From contig NZ_JAOEGN010000009.1 in NCBI RefSeq assembly GCF_025446935.1, positions 17,016 to 81,015 on the forward strand: 64,000 bases of DNA, in the 5' to 3' direction. The stretch is from Paracholeplasma vituli (GTDB lineage: Bacteria; Bacillota_I; Bacilli_A; Acholeplasmatales; UBA5453). Of the stretch, positions 52,464-60,497 are shown piece by piece. A program made the translations under genes and the position numbers. Under the pieces are notes generated by a model, which was not told the origin of the DNA, searched no databases, and was given only the letters and a program-made list of their open reading frames with translations. The first letter of the stretch is position 1. Every line of letters begins with the position of its first letter.

Positions 52464-53948
52464 TTATTTAAATCCTTTGTAGAGTAATTCTAAGTGTTTA
52501 CCAATGTGGTTAAATAACATGTCGCTGTAAGCATCTGATTCATCTCTCCATAGTTGGAAGAGTTGGTCTCTAAAGACGAACTTGCCTTGTTCATCCTTGT
52601 GGTTCAAAATAAACCCATAGGTAATATGAATGAGTTGTCTAGAGTCATTGTTATGGAATAATTCAGGTAGTTGTTGGTCACTTAAACTACTTAAGTTAGG
52701 GATGCGGTTTAAATCTGTAGTTACGTGATAAAACTTCGTAGCTTCAGGGAACATTTGAATCGCGAATGCATGAATGTCTCTATATAGTTTAGGGGCTTTC
52801 ATCGCGACTACACGCATCGCTTCTAACCAGTTCGTACCGGCGGTCTTCACGTGGAAATGGCCTCTCGTGTGTTTACCAATTAAACTGAATATAGAGAATT
52901 TATCGGATCCTGAGTGAATCGATAATTTATATCCAAAGTGTCTCGCAATCGCGGCGTGGATGATTAGTTCTGCTTCAAACTGTTTGATGTCACCTACATA
53001 GTCGATACCCTTTTGGAATTCACCACAGAAACGTGGGGCTAAGGTATCTAGTTTCACACCTTTAAGTTTTAATTCATTCGCAACAAAATAGTGTTGAACC
53101 GGTGTGGTTGGGGTCGCGGTTTCATCAATCGATAACTCGAAGTTCGCGTTCGCCTTCTTTTCGATGAAATAAGTCTTATATATGGACGCAGCGAAGTCAA
53201 TGGCTTTACCATAAACTAGTACACAGCGTTTAAGTTCTTGTTCACTAATCGTAAACTTGGTGTCTTCGATTTGTACGGTTTGGTTTAAATAACGTGCTTT
53301 AAGTGCTTCTTCAAGACTCACTTCTTGATTAACTTTTTCATCGCTCATACCATTTATGTCATTACGGATATAATCACTCGCGTCAAGTGTAATCATGGTG
53401 AAGCCCAAGGATAAAGCATACTCAATATCTTCTGGTTTCTTTAAGTGGTCACCATCCGCACCAAAACCTCGTGTAAATCCAACTTTAAAGGCACCGAACG
53501 AAGCCGCATCTAGAACGTCTTCATACGTACGATGGGTTAAATTCAATTCACGAATCGATTGTTGTGCGAAGATTGGGTATGCATCGTATACTTCAAACAC
53601 ACGTGCATGACCTTCGGTAGCTAAACCTAAACGGTCACCAAGTCCGAAGCTTCTTTGTTTATGTAATACAGGTACAGGTTTCGTAAATGGGAAGAGTCTT
53701 CTTAAGACTTGACCATTTTGAAAATTAAGTGGTGCAATCACCAGTTTCTTACCTTCAAAACTGTGCACTTCACCGGTAAACTCAGTTGCTAATCTGCCAT
53801 AAGCGACCAGTTCATCAGCTTTAACACCTTTTTGCATGAAGACCCAAGTATCTTCAATAAAATGAACGGATTTAGGGTAAATAGCATCCACAAGAATGCC
53901 TTTAGCCTTAGATAAATGTTTCAATACCTCTGCCTTGTTTTCTTTCAT
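52464..53948 (-). CDS. uxaE: Tagaturonate epimerase (UxaE-like)
   Basis: 494 residues. Family signs are the opening FGLGDRLGLATEGHARVF, FGADGDHLKKPEDI, TLDASDYI, SIHSGSDKFSIF and GTNWLEAMRV (a metal-dependent TIM-barrel epimerase). The enzyme converts D-tagaturonate to D-fructuronate, so galacturonate can enter the fructuronate branch without altronate enzymes. First gene of the operon; RBS GAGGAG, with promoter and palindrome at 54033-54059. Confidence 0.85.
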   Translation of the reverse strand: MKENKAEVLKHLSKAKGILVDAIYPKSVHFIEDTWVFMQKGVKADELVAYGRLATEFTGEVHSFEGKKLVIAPLNFQNGQVLRRLFPFTKPVPVLHKQRSFGLGDRLGLATEGHARVFEVYDAYPIFAQQSIRELNLTHRTYEDVLDAASFGAFKVGFTRGFGADGDHLKKPEDIEYALSLGFTMITLDASDYIRNDINGMSDEKVNQEVSLEEALKARYLNQTVQIEDTKFTISEQELKRCVLVYGKAIDFAASIYKTYFIEKKANANFELSIDETATPTTPVQHYFVANELKLKGVKLDTLAPRFCGEFQKGIDYVGDIKQFEAELIIHAAIARHFGYKLSIHSGSDKFSIFSLIGKHTRGHFHVKTAGTNWLEAMRVVAMKAPKLYRDIHAFAIQMFPEATKFYHVTTDLNRIPNLSSLSDQQLPELFHNNDSRQLIHITYGFILNHKDEQGKFVFRDQLFQLWRDESDAYSDMLFNHIGKHLELLYKGFK

Positions 53949-54032
53949 ACTTTTTCTCCTCTATTGTTGTTATATTTCTTTAGAAATAGGTTTCTAACCT
54001 TGGAAAGGTCAAAAATAAAACTCTCCAATACT

Positions 54033-54059
54033 ATTTTACCACATTTTTCAAAATGTAAA
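54033..54059 (-). promoter_or_regulatory. Promoter of the uronate operon
   Basis: On the minus strand TTTACA (54059-54054) and TAAAAT (54038-54033), 15-base spacer. Weak hexamers; the spacer is short, so regulation is likely. It overlaps the palindrome at 54041-54056. Confidence 0.45.
54041..54056. promoter_or_regulatory. Candidate operator of the uronate operon
   Basis: ACATTTT-2-AAAATGT, a 16-base palindrome between -35 and -10. Fits repression by a dimeric regulator (GntR or LacI/CcpA type), which is not encoded in this operon. Confidence 0.45.
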
Positions 54060-54121
54060 CACTGTTTATGTATGCGGACGTTTTTATTGGAGGACCAATT
54101 TAAAGAGCCCTCCAACCGTGT

Positions 54122-54916
54122 TTATTTTTGGTTTTTAATGTAAGTGTTGATGGCGTGAACAAACCCGTCTTCTAAGAATGGTTTGGTCACGAAGTCAGCT
54201 TTTTCTTTGAGAATTTCTTCTGCATCCCCCATCGCTACACCGACGCCTGCTTTTTCGATCATCGTAAGATCATTTTCTTGATCACCTATCGATATAACAT
54301 CCTTTAAATCAATGTTTAATCTGTTCGTTAGTTTTTCTAAAGCTCTGCCTTTATTCGCGATTTCATTCCCAATATCGATGAATGTCGGTTGGCTAGATAA
54401 AACATAAACCCCTTTGAGTGTCTCAAGTGACCTACGGAGAATTTTAAACTTCATATCATCTTGTTCGATGACAAGTATTTTTAATAACCCTAAGTCAATA
54501 TAGGATTGCCAATCGCTTTGTTCAACTACCAATGAGTCAAAAGTCCCAATCCTAGATTCTAGCTTTTGTTTAGCCATCTTGGTTGAAACAATTGCTTTTG
54601 TCGTATATAACAAATAGTCGGCTTCGTGTTGGTCTAAAATCTTTAAAGCTTCATCTATTGAGTGAGGATCTAAAGTATCTTGGTGAAGCACTGTACTCGT
54701 TTTGAAATCATAGATGAACGCCCCGTTTGTACAAATCACAGGATATTCAATGTTTAAGGATTCGACTATAGGTCTCACTGCGTCTTTATGTCTGCCTGTA
54801 GCGAGGGTGAAAATATAGCCATTTTGTTGAAGCCATTGAATGGTTTCTTTGGTGGATTCTGACATGTATTTTTTGGATACCAATGTCCCATCCAAATCTG
54901 CGACGATCATTTTCAT
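54122..54916 (-). CDS. Cof-type HAD phosphatase
   Basis: 264 residues. HAD motifs: DLDGTL (about 6-11), TGRH, and ISIGDQENDLTMIEKAG (about 215-231). Start 54916 (MKMIVADLDGTL; AAGGAG 10 bases upstream); the frame to 54949 adds a non-conserved stretch. Probably dephosphorylates a sugar phosphate or cofactor; substrate not readable from sequence. Confidence 0.85.
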   Translation of the reverse strand: MKMIVADLDGTLVSKKYMSESTKETIQWLQQNGYIFTLATGRHKDAVRPIVESLNIEYPVICTNGAFIYDFKTSTVLHQDTLDPHSIDEALKILDQHEADYLLYTTKAIVSTKMAKQKLESRIGTFDSLVVEQSDWQSYIDLGLLKILVIEQDDMKFKILRRSLETLKGVYVLSSQPTFIDIGNEIANKGRALEKLTNRLNIDLKDVISIGDQENDLTMIEKAGVGVAMGDAEEILKEKADFVTKPFLEDGFVHAINTYIKNQK

Positions 54917-55011
54917 AGTGTAAAGTACTCCTTCATGCCTATTATACACGAAATGACAACTCTAAAAAGAGATAATTGATATCGGGCTAAGACTTTAGAA
55001 AAAAACATACC

Positions 55012-55494
55012 CTAGATTTGGTGTGGTTTCAATTCGTCGAGTTTTAGTTTTAGTATTTCTTCACCATCAAACACCTCATGTGTGTCAATGAATCCCATTT
55101 TGATATAAAATGCATATGGCATCTTATCCTCCATTTCACATGATACGTATAAGTATCGCTGTCCTTCCGAGATAGATTTTTGAATGAGGATTTCAATCAC
55201 TTTTTTACCATAACCAAGATTTTGATACGGTTTAACTATCATAAAACGCCAAAGAAAGTATGCAGGTTGATCTTCTTTTGGAATATCTTCATCTTTTAAA
55301 TTAAGCATGACAAATCCAACTAATGTTTCGCCTTCATAAATCGCTCTTGGCCACGCAGTATCGTAATGAACGTAAGCTTGGGCGATTGAAACAATATTAT
55401 CAGCGACGCGCTTTTGTTGGTCAAGATCTAACGTTTTGGATAGTTTAATGACTTCAAATAGATTGTCGATGGTAATGGGTTTTAAACTAATCAT
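55012..55494 (-). CDS. GNAT-family acetyltransferase
   Basis: 160 residues. GNAT acetyl-CoA loop YQNLGYGKKVIEILIQKSI (about 95-113, Q-x-x-G-x-G). The N-terminal sequence and PRAIYEGETLVGFVML resemble spermine/spermidine acetyltransferases of the BltD group. RBS GAGGGA. Single gene. Confidence 0.8.
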   Translation of the reverse strand: MISLKPITIDNLFEVIKLSKTLDLDQQKRVADNIVSIAQAYVHYDTAWPRAIYEGETLVGFVMLNLKDEDIPKEDQPAYFLWRFMIVKPYQNLGYGKKVIEILIQKSISEGQRYLYVSCEMEDKMPYAFYIKMGFIDTHEVFDGEEILKLKLDELKPHQI

Positions 55495-55566
55495 AAATAG
55501 TCCCTCTTTTTCAATAAATCGTTTTTAGACGTAAACTTATAAAAGTTATAGCCTAATAAAGTGATA

Positions 55567-55596
55567 AAAGTCTAAAGCACGAAGCCTTAGACTTTA
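55567..55596 (-). terminator. Terminator of the tldD-tldE operon
   Basis: AAAGTCTAAAGCA (55567-55579) pairs with the GCCTTAGACTTT segment (55584-55595), with a TTCG-like loop on the minus strand, then TTTTATCAC. It lies just after the tldE stop. Confidence 0.8.
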
Positions 55597-55601
55597 TAAT
55601 G

Positions 55602-56912
55602 CTATTCGCCTGAAATCATCAAAGATTCGACTAATACCGATGGGCTACCCACACCGGAAAGACTGAATTTTAAATCACTACCTATAGTCATAATATGGTT
55701 CATCATTTCAAAGAAATTACCCGATACAACAATCATTTTAACCGCGTGGGTGAGTTGTCCTTTTTCAATGCGTTGTCCAGCAGCTTGAAGGCTGAATTCC
55801 CCAGAAATGGTCTTAACACCTGCATGTAGTCCGATGAGGTCTGTGATTAAAATCCCATCTTCAACACCCTTAATCATATCTTCTAAGGATGTGTTGCCTG
55901 GTTCTAAGACGAAATTCGCCATCGAGACCCCGCCACCAAAGCCATTACCAGTAGGTTGTGTGTTGAAAATCTTCGCCGTTTTTAAGTTATGATTAAAGCC
56001 TGTAAAGACCCCATCTTTAACGACATAACGTCTTTCTGAAGCGACACCTTCATCATCAAAAGCGTACTTAAAGTATGCCGATTCATGGAGTGGATCGTTG
56101 ACTAAGTTGATTTTAGCATCCATGATTTTTTCGCCGACTTTATTTTTTAATGAAGTCATATTTCTAAATGCAGCTTCACCTGAGAAAATGCTTGAGAATA
56201 CATTTAGGATGTCTGCGAACATATCGGGGTCGAAAATGACTGGATACGATTTAGTCAGAATCGATTTTCCACCAAGTTTAGCTTGTCCAATCTTCAGTGT
56301 ATTTGAAATCATTTCTTCGACATTGAACTCATCAAATGACTTCACAAGCTTCATATCATAAGCCGTTTGAATATCGGATTCATCCTTTTTAAATACGCCG
56401 ATAGCGTAAGCATAAGCGAATGCGTTCTTTCTCTTTAGGTTTAGACCTTTAGAGTTCACTATCACGGTTTGTGATTCGTTTTCTTGGTACTGTGCAGTTT
56501 GAACTTGAGAAACAAATTCACCTTTTAACAATCCAGACTCTAAAGACTTAATCAAGTTGATTTTTTCAATCACAGGAACTTGTTTGAAGTCAAATTGGTT
56601 TTCTTCTACTTTAGGATAAGTAGGTGAACCTTCAAAAATGATGGCTGGTTCAACTACGGTTAAGGCTTTCGCATTTTCAATCAATTGATTGAGCATCTTA
56701 TCGACATTTTCTAATGCCATATTTTCAAACCGAACAGTCGAAAGTTTATTATCATAAATCCCACGAATGGTGACAGAGGATACTTCGCTTTGAACGTGTT
56801 GATCAAGTTTATTTTGATAAACCGTTAGTTTTAAACTACGGTTTTTGGTTGCGTAAATTTCTAAATCTTGGATGCCCTTATCGAGACCCATTTTTAGCCA
56901 TGTTTGATACAT
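55602..56912 (-). CDS. pmbA: TldE/PmbA metalloprotease subunit
   Basis: 436 residues, TldE/PmbA family: GNGFGGGVSMANFVLEPG and IGLHAGVKTISGEFSLQAAG are typical. TldD and TldE form a heteromeric protease that trims exported peptides or proteins, for example microcin-like RiPPs; the catalytic HExxxH is in the TldD partner. Start ATG shares a base with the tldD stop (TAATG). Confidence 0.93.
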   Translation of the reverse strand: MYQTWLKMGLDKGIQDLEIYATKNRSLKLTVYQNKLDQHVQSEVSSVTIRGIYDNKLSTVRFENMALENVDKMLNQLIENAKALTVVEPAIIFEGSPTYPKVEENQFDFKQVPVIEKINLIKSLESGLLKGEFVSQVQTAQYQENESQTVIVNSKGLNLKRKNAFAYAYAIGVFKKDESDIQTAYDMKLVKSFDEFNVEEMISNTLKIGQAKLGGKSILTKSYPVIFDPDMFADILNVFSSIFSGEAAFRNMTSLKNKVGEKIMDAKINLVNDPLHESAYFKYAFDDEGVASERRYVVKDGVFTGFNHNLKTAKIFNTQPTGNGFGGGVSMANFVLEPGNTSLEDMIKGVEDGILITDLIGLHAGVKTISGEFSLQAAGQRIEKGQLTHAVKMIVVSGNFFEMMNHIMTIGSDLKFSLSGVGSPSVLVESLMISGE

Positions 56913-58297
56913 TATCTCTTACCTCCTGCGCCACCGACGGTCATCGAAGACACACGGATGGTTGGTTGTCCGACGTCAACCGGAATACTACCGGATAGGG
57001 ACCCACACATACCTTGACCGAATTCTAGGTTGTCTGCGACTCTATCAATCTTAAATAAAACATCTTTACCTTGACCAATGAGCATCGCACCTCTGACAGC
57101 TTTGGTGAGTTTACCATCTTCAATCAAATACCCTTCTTGAACCGCGAAGTTAAATTCACCCGTTGCTGGAACGACAGTTCCACCACCGAGTTTCTTCGCG
57201 AATAGACCGTATTTGGTATCTTTGATTATGTCTTCAAACTTATCGGTACCTGGTGCGATATAGGTTGAATTCATACGTGAGGTTGGTGAATACTTATAGG
57301 ATTGTCTACGGCCTGAACCTGTGGGAGCCATACCCATCTTACGACCATTACGATAGTCGATGAGGTAGCCTTTTAAGACACCATTTTCAATGAGTAAGTT
57401 CTTTTGAGTTGGATTTCCTTCATCGTCAAAAGATGAACGTCCCCAAGCCGATTCGACGTCACCATCATCATAAGCAGTTACGATATCGGATCCGACTTTT
57501 TCACCTAACTTACCCACAAATGGAGATAAACCTTTAGCAACCGCAGTCGCTTCAAGTGGATGTCCACAGGCTTCGTGGAAAATAACCCCACCAAAACCGT
57601 TGTGTAAGACAACTGGCATGACTTGAGGCACCATATCTTCAGCCGATAAGAGTGTGATACTTGAAATCGCAACTTCTTTAGCTAGCGCTTCGGTATCAAT
57701 CGCATCAAAGATCTCAAAGCCCATATAACGACCTGGACCTTCTGCTGCTTGTTGCATCACACCGTTTTCAGATGATGCAGACATCATCACAACACGTGTG
57801 TACGTGCGCACATCATCTTGGTAGGTACCATTGGTATTGGCAACCCAAACCTTTTGACGGGTTTCAATCAGTTGTGCCATCGCTTGAACGATGCGTGGGT
57901 CGTGTGCTTTCATGATGTTCGATAGTTTTTGAAGGCGTTCTGTCTTTTCTTTAACAGGTACACTTTCCATCGGACGTTTGATATTATCCACATAAGGTTT
58001 TGGTTCACCTAGTGGTTTTATCTTAAATACTGGACCTGAGAATGAAGCTCTTAAGTTTTTAACTAAGTCTAAGATCGACTCATAATTGACATCGTTGGTG
58101 AAGCCATAGACTTCATCGGTATTTTGGATCAATCTGACCCCTGCACCGAACACGTTACCGCGGTCGATGGATGTGACTTCGCCATTCATCACACGGATGA
58201 GTGAGGAAGCACTATCTTCTAAGAAAATCTCTGCAAAATCAGCACCGGTTTGAAGGGCTTCTTCTAAGAGGGCTTGTAGCTTGTTTTTTTCTATCAT
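56912..58297 (-). CDS. tldD: TldD metalloprotease subunit
   Basis: 461 residues. Metal site HEACGHPLEATAVAKGLSPF (HExxxH at about 242-247). DDEGNPTQKNLLIENGVLKGYL is a family motif. Cytoplasmic; partner PmbA/TldE is translationally coupled. RBS GAGGTAT and ATG 58297. Confidence 0.94.
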   Translation of the reverse strand: MIEKNKLQALLEEALQTGADFAEIFLEDSASSLIRVMNGEVTSIDRGNVFGAGVRLIQNTDEVYGFTNDVNYESILDLVKNLRASFSGPVFKIKPLGEPKPYVDNIKRPMESVPVKEKTERLQKLSNIMKAHDPRIVQAMAQLIETRQKVWVANTNGTYQDDVRTYTRVVMMSASSENGVMQQAAEGPGRYMGFEIFDAIDTEALAKEVAISSITLLSAEDMVPQVMPVVLHNGFGGVIFHEACGHPLEATAVAKGLSPFVGKLGEKVGSDIVTAYDDGDVESAWGRSSFDDEGNPTQKNLLIENGVLKGYLIDYRNGRKMGMAPTGSGRRQSYKYSPTSRMNSTYIAPGTDKFEDIIKDTKYGLFAKKLGGGTVVPATGEFNFAVQEGYLIEDGKLTKAVRGAMLIGQGKDVLFKIDRVADNLEFGQGMCGSLSGSIPVDVGQPTIRVSSMTVGGAGGKR

Positions 58298-58437
58298 ATC
58301 TATACCTCGTTTATTGTTACTAATTCTATACTAATCCTTACTTTTTTGCAAGACATACCTTCAAATCACACAAAAAAAGGCCATTTTGAAACCAAACAGC
58401 CTTTTTAGGGGTATAATGTGCTTAAGGATGTGAGTGT

Positions 58438-58629
58438 ATGAGACTATTTGAAACACTACCTTATGAAGTGATTGAGAAACACAATAAGATTGAGTTAAGA
58501 GTCTATCCAGACTTTCTATTGGCCGAAACAAAAACCAGTTTAAGCGAAAAGATGACCACAGGTTTTATGAATGTCTTTAACAACACAATCAAGAAGTCCA
58601 CACCCTCTAGAGGTAGTTGGATGAATTGA
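58438..58629 (+). pseudogene. SOUL-type heme-binding protein, N-terminal fragment
   Basis: 63 residues: FETLPYEVIEKHNKIELRVYPDFLLAETKT matches the opening of SOUL/HEBP domains (about 180 residues), but the frame stops at 58629 after a short non-matching tail. So most of the domain is missing. A TATAAT at about 58411 and a terminator-like hairpin precede it. Confidence 0.6.
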
Positions 58630-58696
58630 TTGGGATGTTAAAAATATACCAAAATGTTAACGATTTTTTCCTCAAATTATCCAACATTTCGTATCG

Positions 58697-58714
58697 TTTC
58701 TATTATAGTAGACA
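58697..58714. promoter_or_regulatory. Operator half-site copy 1 (TTTCTA-N6-TAGACA)
   Basis: Resembles the perfect palindrome at 58738-58755 with one mismatch in the left arm. Both lie before a small membrane-protein gene. Confidence 0.4.
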
Positions 58715-58737
58715 TTCGTTCTAATTTTATGCATTTT

Positions 58738-58755
58738 TGTCTAGTATAATAGACA
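58738..58755. promoter_or_regulatory. Operator copy 2 (TGTCTA-N6-TAGACA)
   Basis: Perfect 6-bp arms with GTATAA between them, directly upstream of the -35 (TTACAC 58756-58761, 16 bases, TATAAT 58778-58783) of the gene at 58805. A dimeric repressor site is inferred. Confidence 0.5.
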
Positions 58756-58804
58756 TTACACTATTTGAAATTTGAGGTATAATAAGGATAGAAGGTGTGA
58801 CAAA

Positions 58805-59176
58805 ATGAAACATGTAAGACGAACTATGAAATGGATTCCAAGGATTGTCACCCTGTTACTCATCATTTTTATTTGTTTATTCTCATTTGATGTATTTACT
58901 GGTAATGATCCTTGGTACAAAATGATTTTAGGATTCATCATTCACTGTTTACCTGTGATGTTTTTACTTCTTGTTTGGTTCATATCGATCTATAAACCCT
59001 GGGTAGGAGCTACAATCTACTCGGTTTTCGGGTTGTTATTCTTCTTATGGATGGCGATTGAACAATCACCTCAAAGTTACGCCAAAGCGTTATACTTTGG
59101 TATCCCTTTCGTAGTCGTTAGCATTCTATATTTACTAGACTATAAAGCGAGACAGTACGAAAAAACAGGCTACTAA
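58805..59176 (+). CDS. Four-helix membrane protein, unknown
   Basis: 123 residues with four membrane helices (about 9-27, 38-57, 66-84, 90-110) and a short positively charged N-terminus. Start 58805 follows AAGGTG; the longer frame (58772) lies in the promoter. No family recognised. Preceded by two palindromic sites and closed by a bidirectional terminator. Confidence 0.6.
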   Translation: MKHVRRTMKWIPRIVTLLLIIFICLFSFDVFTGNDPWYKMILGFIIHCLPVMFLLLVWFISIYKPWVGATIYSVFGLLFFLWMAIEQSPQSYAKALYFGIPFVVVSILYLLDYKARQYEKTGY

Positions 59177-59190
59177 GGCCTGTTCTTTTA
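59164..59190. terminator. Bidirectional terminator
   Basis: AACAGGC-loop-GCCTGTT. Plus strand: followed by CTTTTATT. Minus strand: followed by TTTTTT. It serves the genes at 58805-59176 and 59191-60495. Confidence 0.85.
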
Positions 59191-60495
59191 TTATATGCGA
59201 ATTTGATATACGCGAACCGGTTTTTCGATGTACGCGTCGAACGTTGTTCTTTGATAAATACCCAAACAAGACTCGATGGTTCGAATCGAGGCTTCTAACG
59301 TTTCTTCACATGAAACCATAATTACACTCTGTCCTAAAACCTTTAGTTTTTCTAAAGCTAAAGTTAATGCGAGTTTCGCAAACCCCTTATTTTGAAACAC
59401 TGGTCTAATGGTTACACTCACATGACCATACGTTTCTTTAAGTTCATCGTCAAGTTCATGACGAATGTGAACAAAGCCGTAAATGATATGATCTTTATCT
59501 ACAAGGAGATATTGAGTCGTTTGAACTGTATCTATTTTTGGATTGTTTAAACTATTTAACCATGCTTGATAATCATCATAAGTATCTAAATCGGAGGTGC
59601 CGTTATAGGCACCTTCTTTTTGTAGTTCTGTTTTAATCAACATGACTTCATGTTCGTGTGAGGCATTGGGTTTAACTAAAAGGTATTTATACGTATTAGA
59701 ATCGATGGTACCTTTGGCTGCACCGACTAATCCGCCCTTTAATAGATGGTCTTGGATTTGACGTTGTAAAGTAGTCTTGGCTTCGAGTAGATTTGGGTTT
59801 TGTTCTTTCGTATGAAAAACCCAGTGTAGGAATGAGTTATCCGTCTCAAAAACCTGGTCAATTTCAAAATAATTTTGAAAGTTCAATATATTGGAAGAAG
59901 GCTTCAATAAGCCTTTTAAAGCCGGACTCAACAACCAAGTATGTGACACCATAAGTGCGTTTTGATAGTCTTGAAACCGACTATTAAAGAATAGTCTAGC
60001 AAGTCTGAGTGAAGTTTCAATTCGAACCATAGTTAGTCTTGAATCTGAAGGGATATGAATCGATATAATCGGTACATTCTCTTCAGTAGTAAGTTCATAT
60101 TCTAATTCACCAATCCGAAAGATTGTCATCGCTACCTGGCGGTATGCCCACCAGTCGCGTTCAAAGACATAGATCCCTGTTTCTTTGAAGTATTCGTTTA
60201 TAAATCGAGGTAAGGCTTTGTAAGTTTCTATATAAATCGAATCCGATATCTCTAAGTCTTGATAGACTTGATGGTTTTGTTGAATGGCTTTTATAAAGAT
60301 ATAAAGCATTTTGAAACCATTGGGATCCTCTAAAGTTCTTTTAAGTTTCTCATGGGTGGTTGGTGCTGTTTTAATGTCTCTTAACCCTTCTATTTCATCT
60401 AAAAAATTTGAAGCGTACAAGCGTTCATAACTTAAAAGTACATCTTTAATACTATCTGGTAACCCTAACGCTTCAATCAGTGCCTCAAAGTGCAT
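59191..60495 (-). CDS. Acyltransferase, NAT_N/GNAT_C type plus a second GNAT domain
   Basis: 434 residues. The N-terminal 250 residues look like the NAT_N/GNAT_C acyltransferase family (WWAYRQVAMTIFRIGELEYEL, HIPSDSRLT, LLSPALKGLLKPSSNILNFQNYF). Residues about 260-434 are an ordinary GNAT domain: YGHVSVTIRPVFQNKGFAKLALTLALE (acetyl-CoA loop). Two acyltransferase units in one chain is not common. Two bases after the GH1 stop, so co-transcribed; perhaps acylates a sugar or glycoside product. Confidence 0.7.
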   Translation of the reverse strand: MHFEALIEALGLPDSIKDVLLSYERLYASNFLDEIEGLRDIKTAPTTHEKLKRTLEDPNGFKMLYIFIKAIQQNHQVYQDLEISDSIYIETYKALPRFINEYFKETGIYVFERDWWAYRQVAMTIFRIGELEYELTTEENVPIISIHIPSDSRLTMVRIETSLRLARLFFNSRFQDYQNALMVSHTWLLSPALKGLLKPSSNILNFQNYFEIDQVFETDNSFLHWVFHTKEQNPNLLEAKTTLQRQIQDHLLKGGLVGAAKGTIDSNTYKYLLVKPNASHEHEVMLIKTELQKEGAYNGTSDLDTYDDYQAWLNSLNNPKIDTVQTTQYLLVDKDHIIYGFVHIRHELDDELKETYGHVSVTIRPVFQNKGFAKLALTLALEKLKVLGQSVIMVSCEETLEASIRTIESCLGIYQRTTFDAYIEKPVRVYQIRI

Positions 60496-60497
60496 AC

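Noticed and set aside
54060..54121. TTGGAGG...CCTCCAA stem as a terminator for the HAD gene
   Set aside because: The stem is present but no T tract follows on the minus strand and the loop is long; function not supported.
58370..58405. Hairpin AAAAAGGC...GCCTTTTT before the SOUL fragment
   Set aside because: It looks like a bidirectional terminator but no gene ends there on either strand in this window; perhaps a relic of a lost gene.
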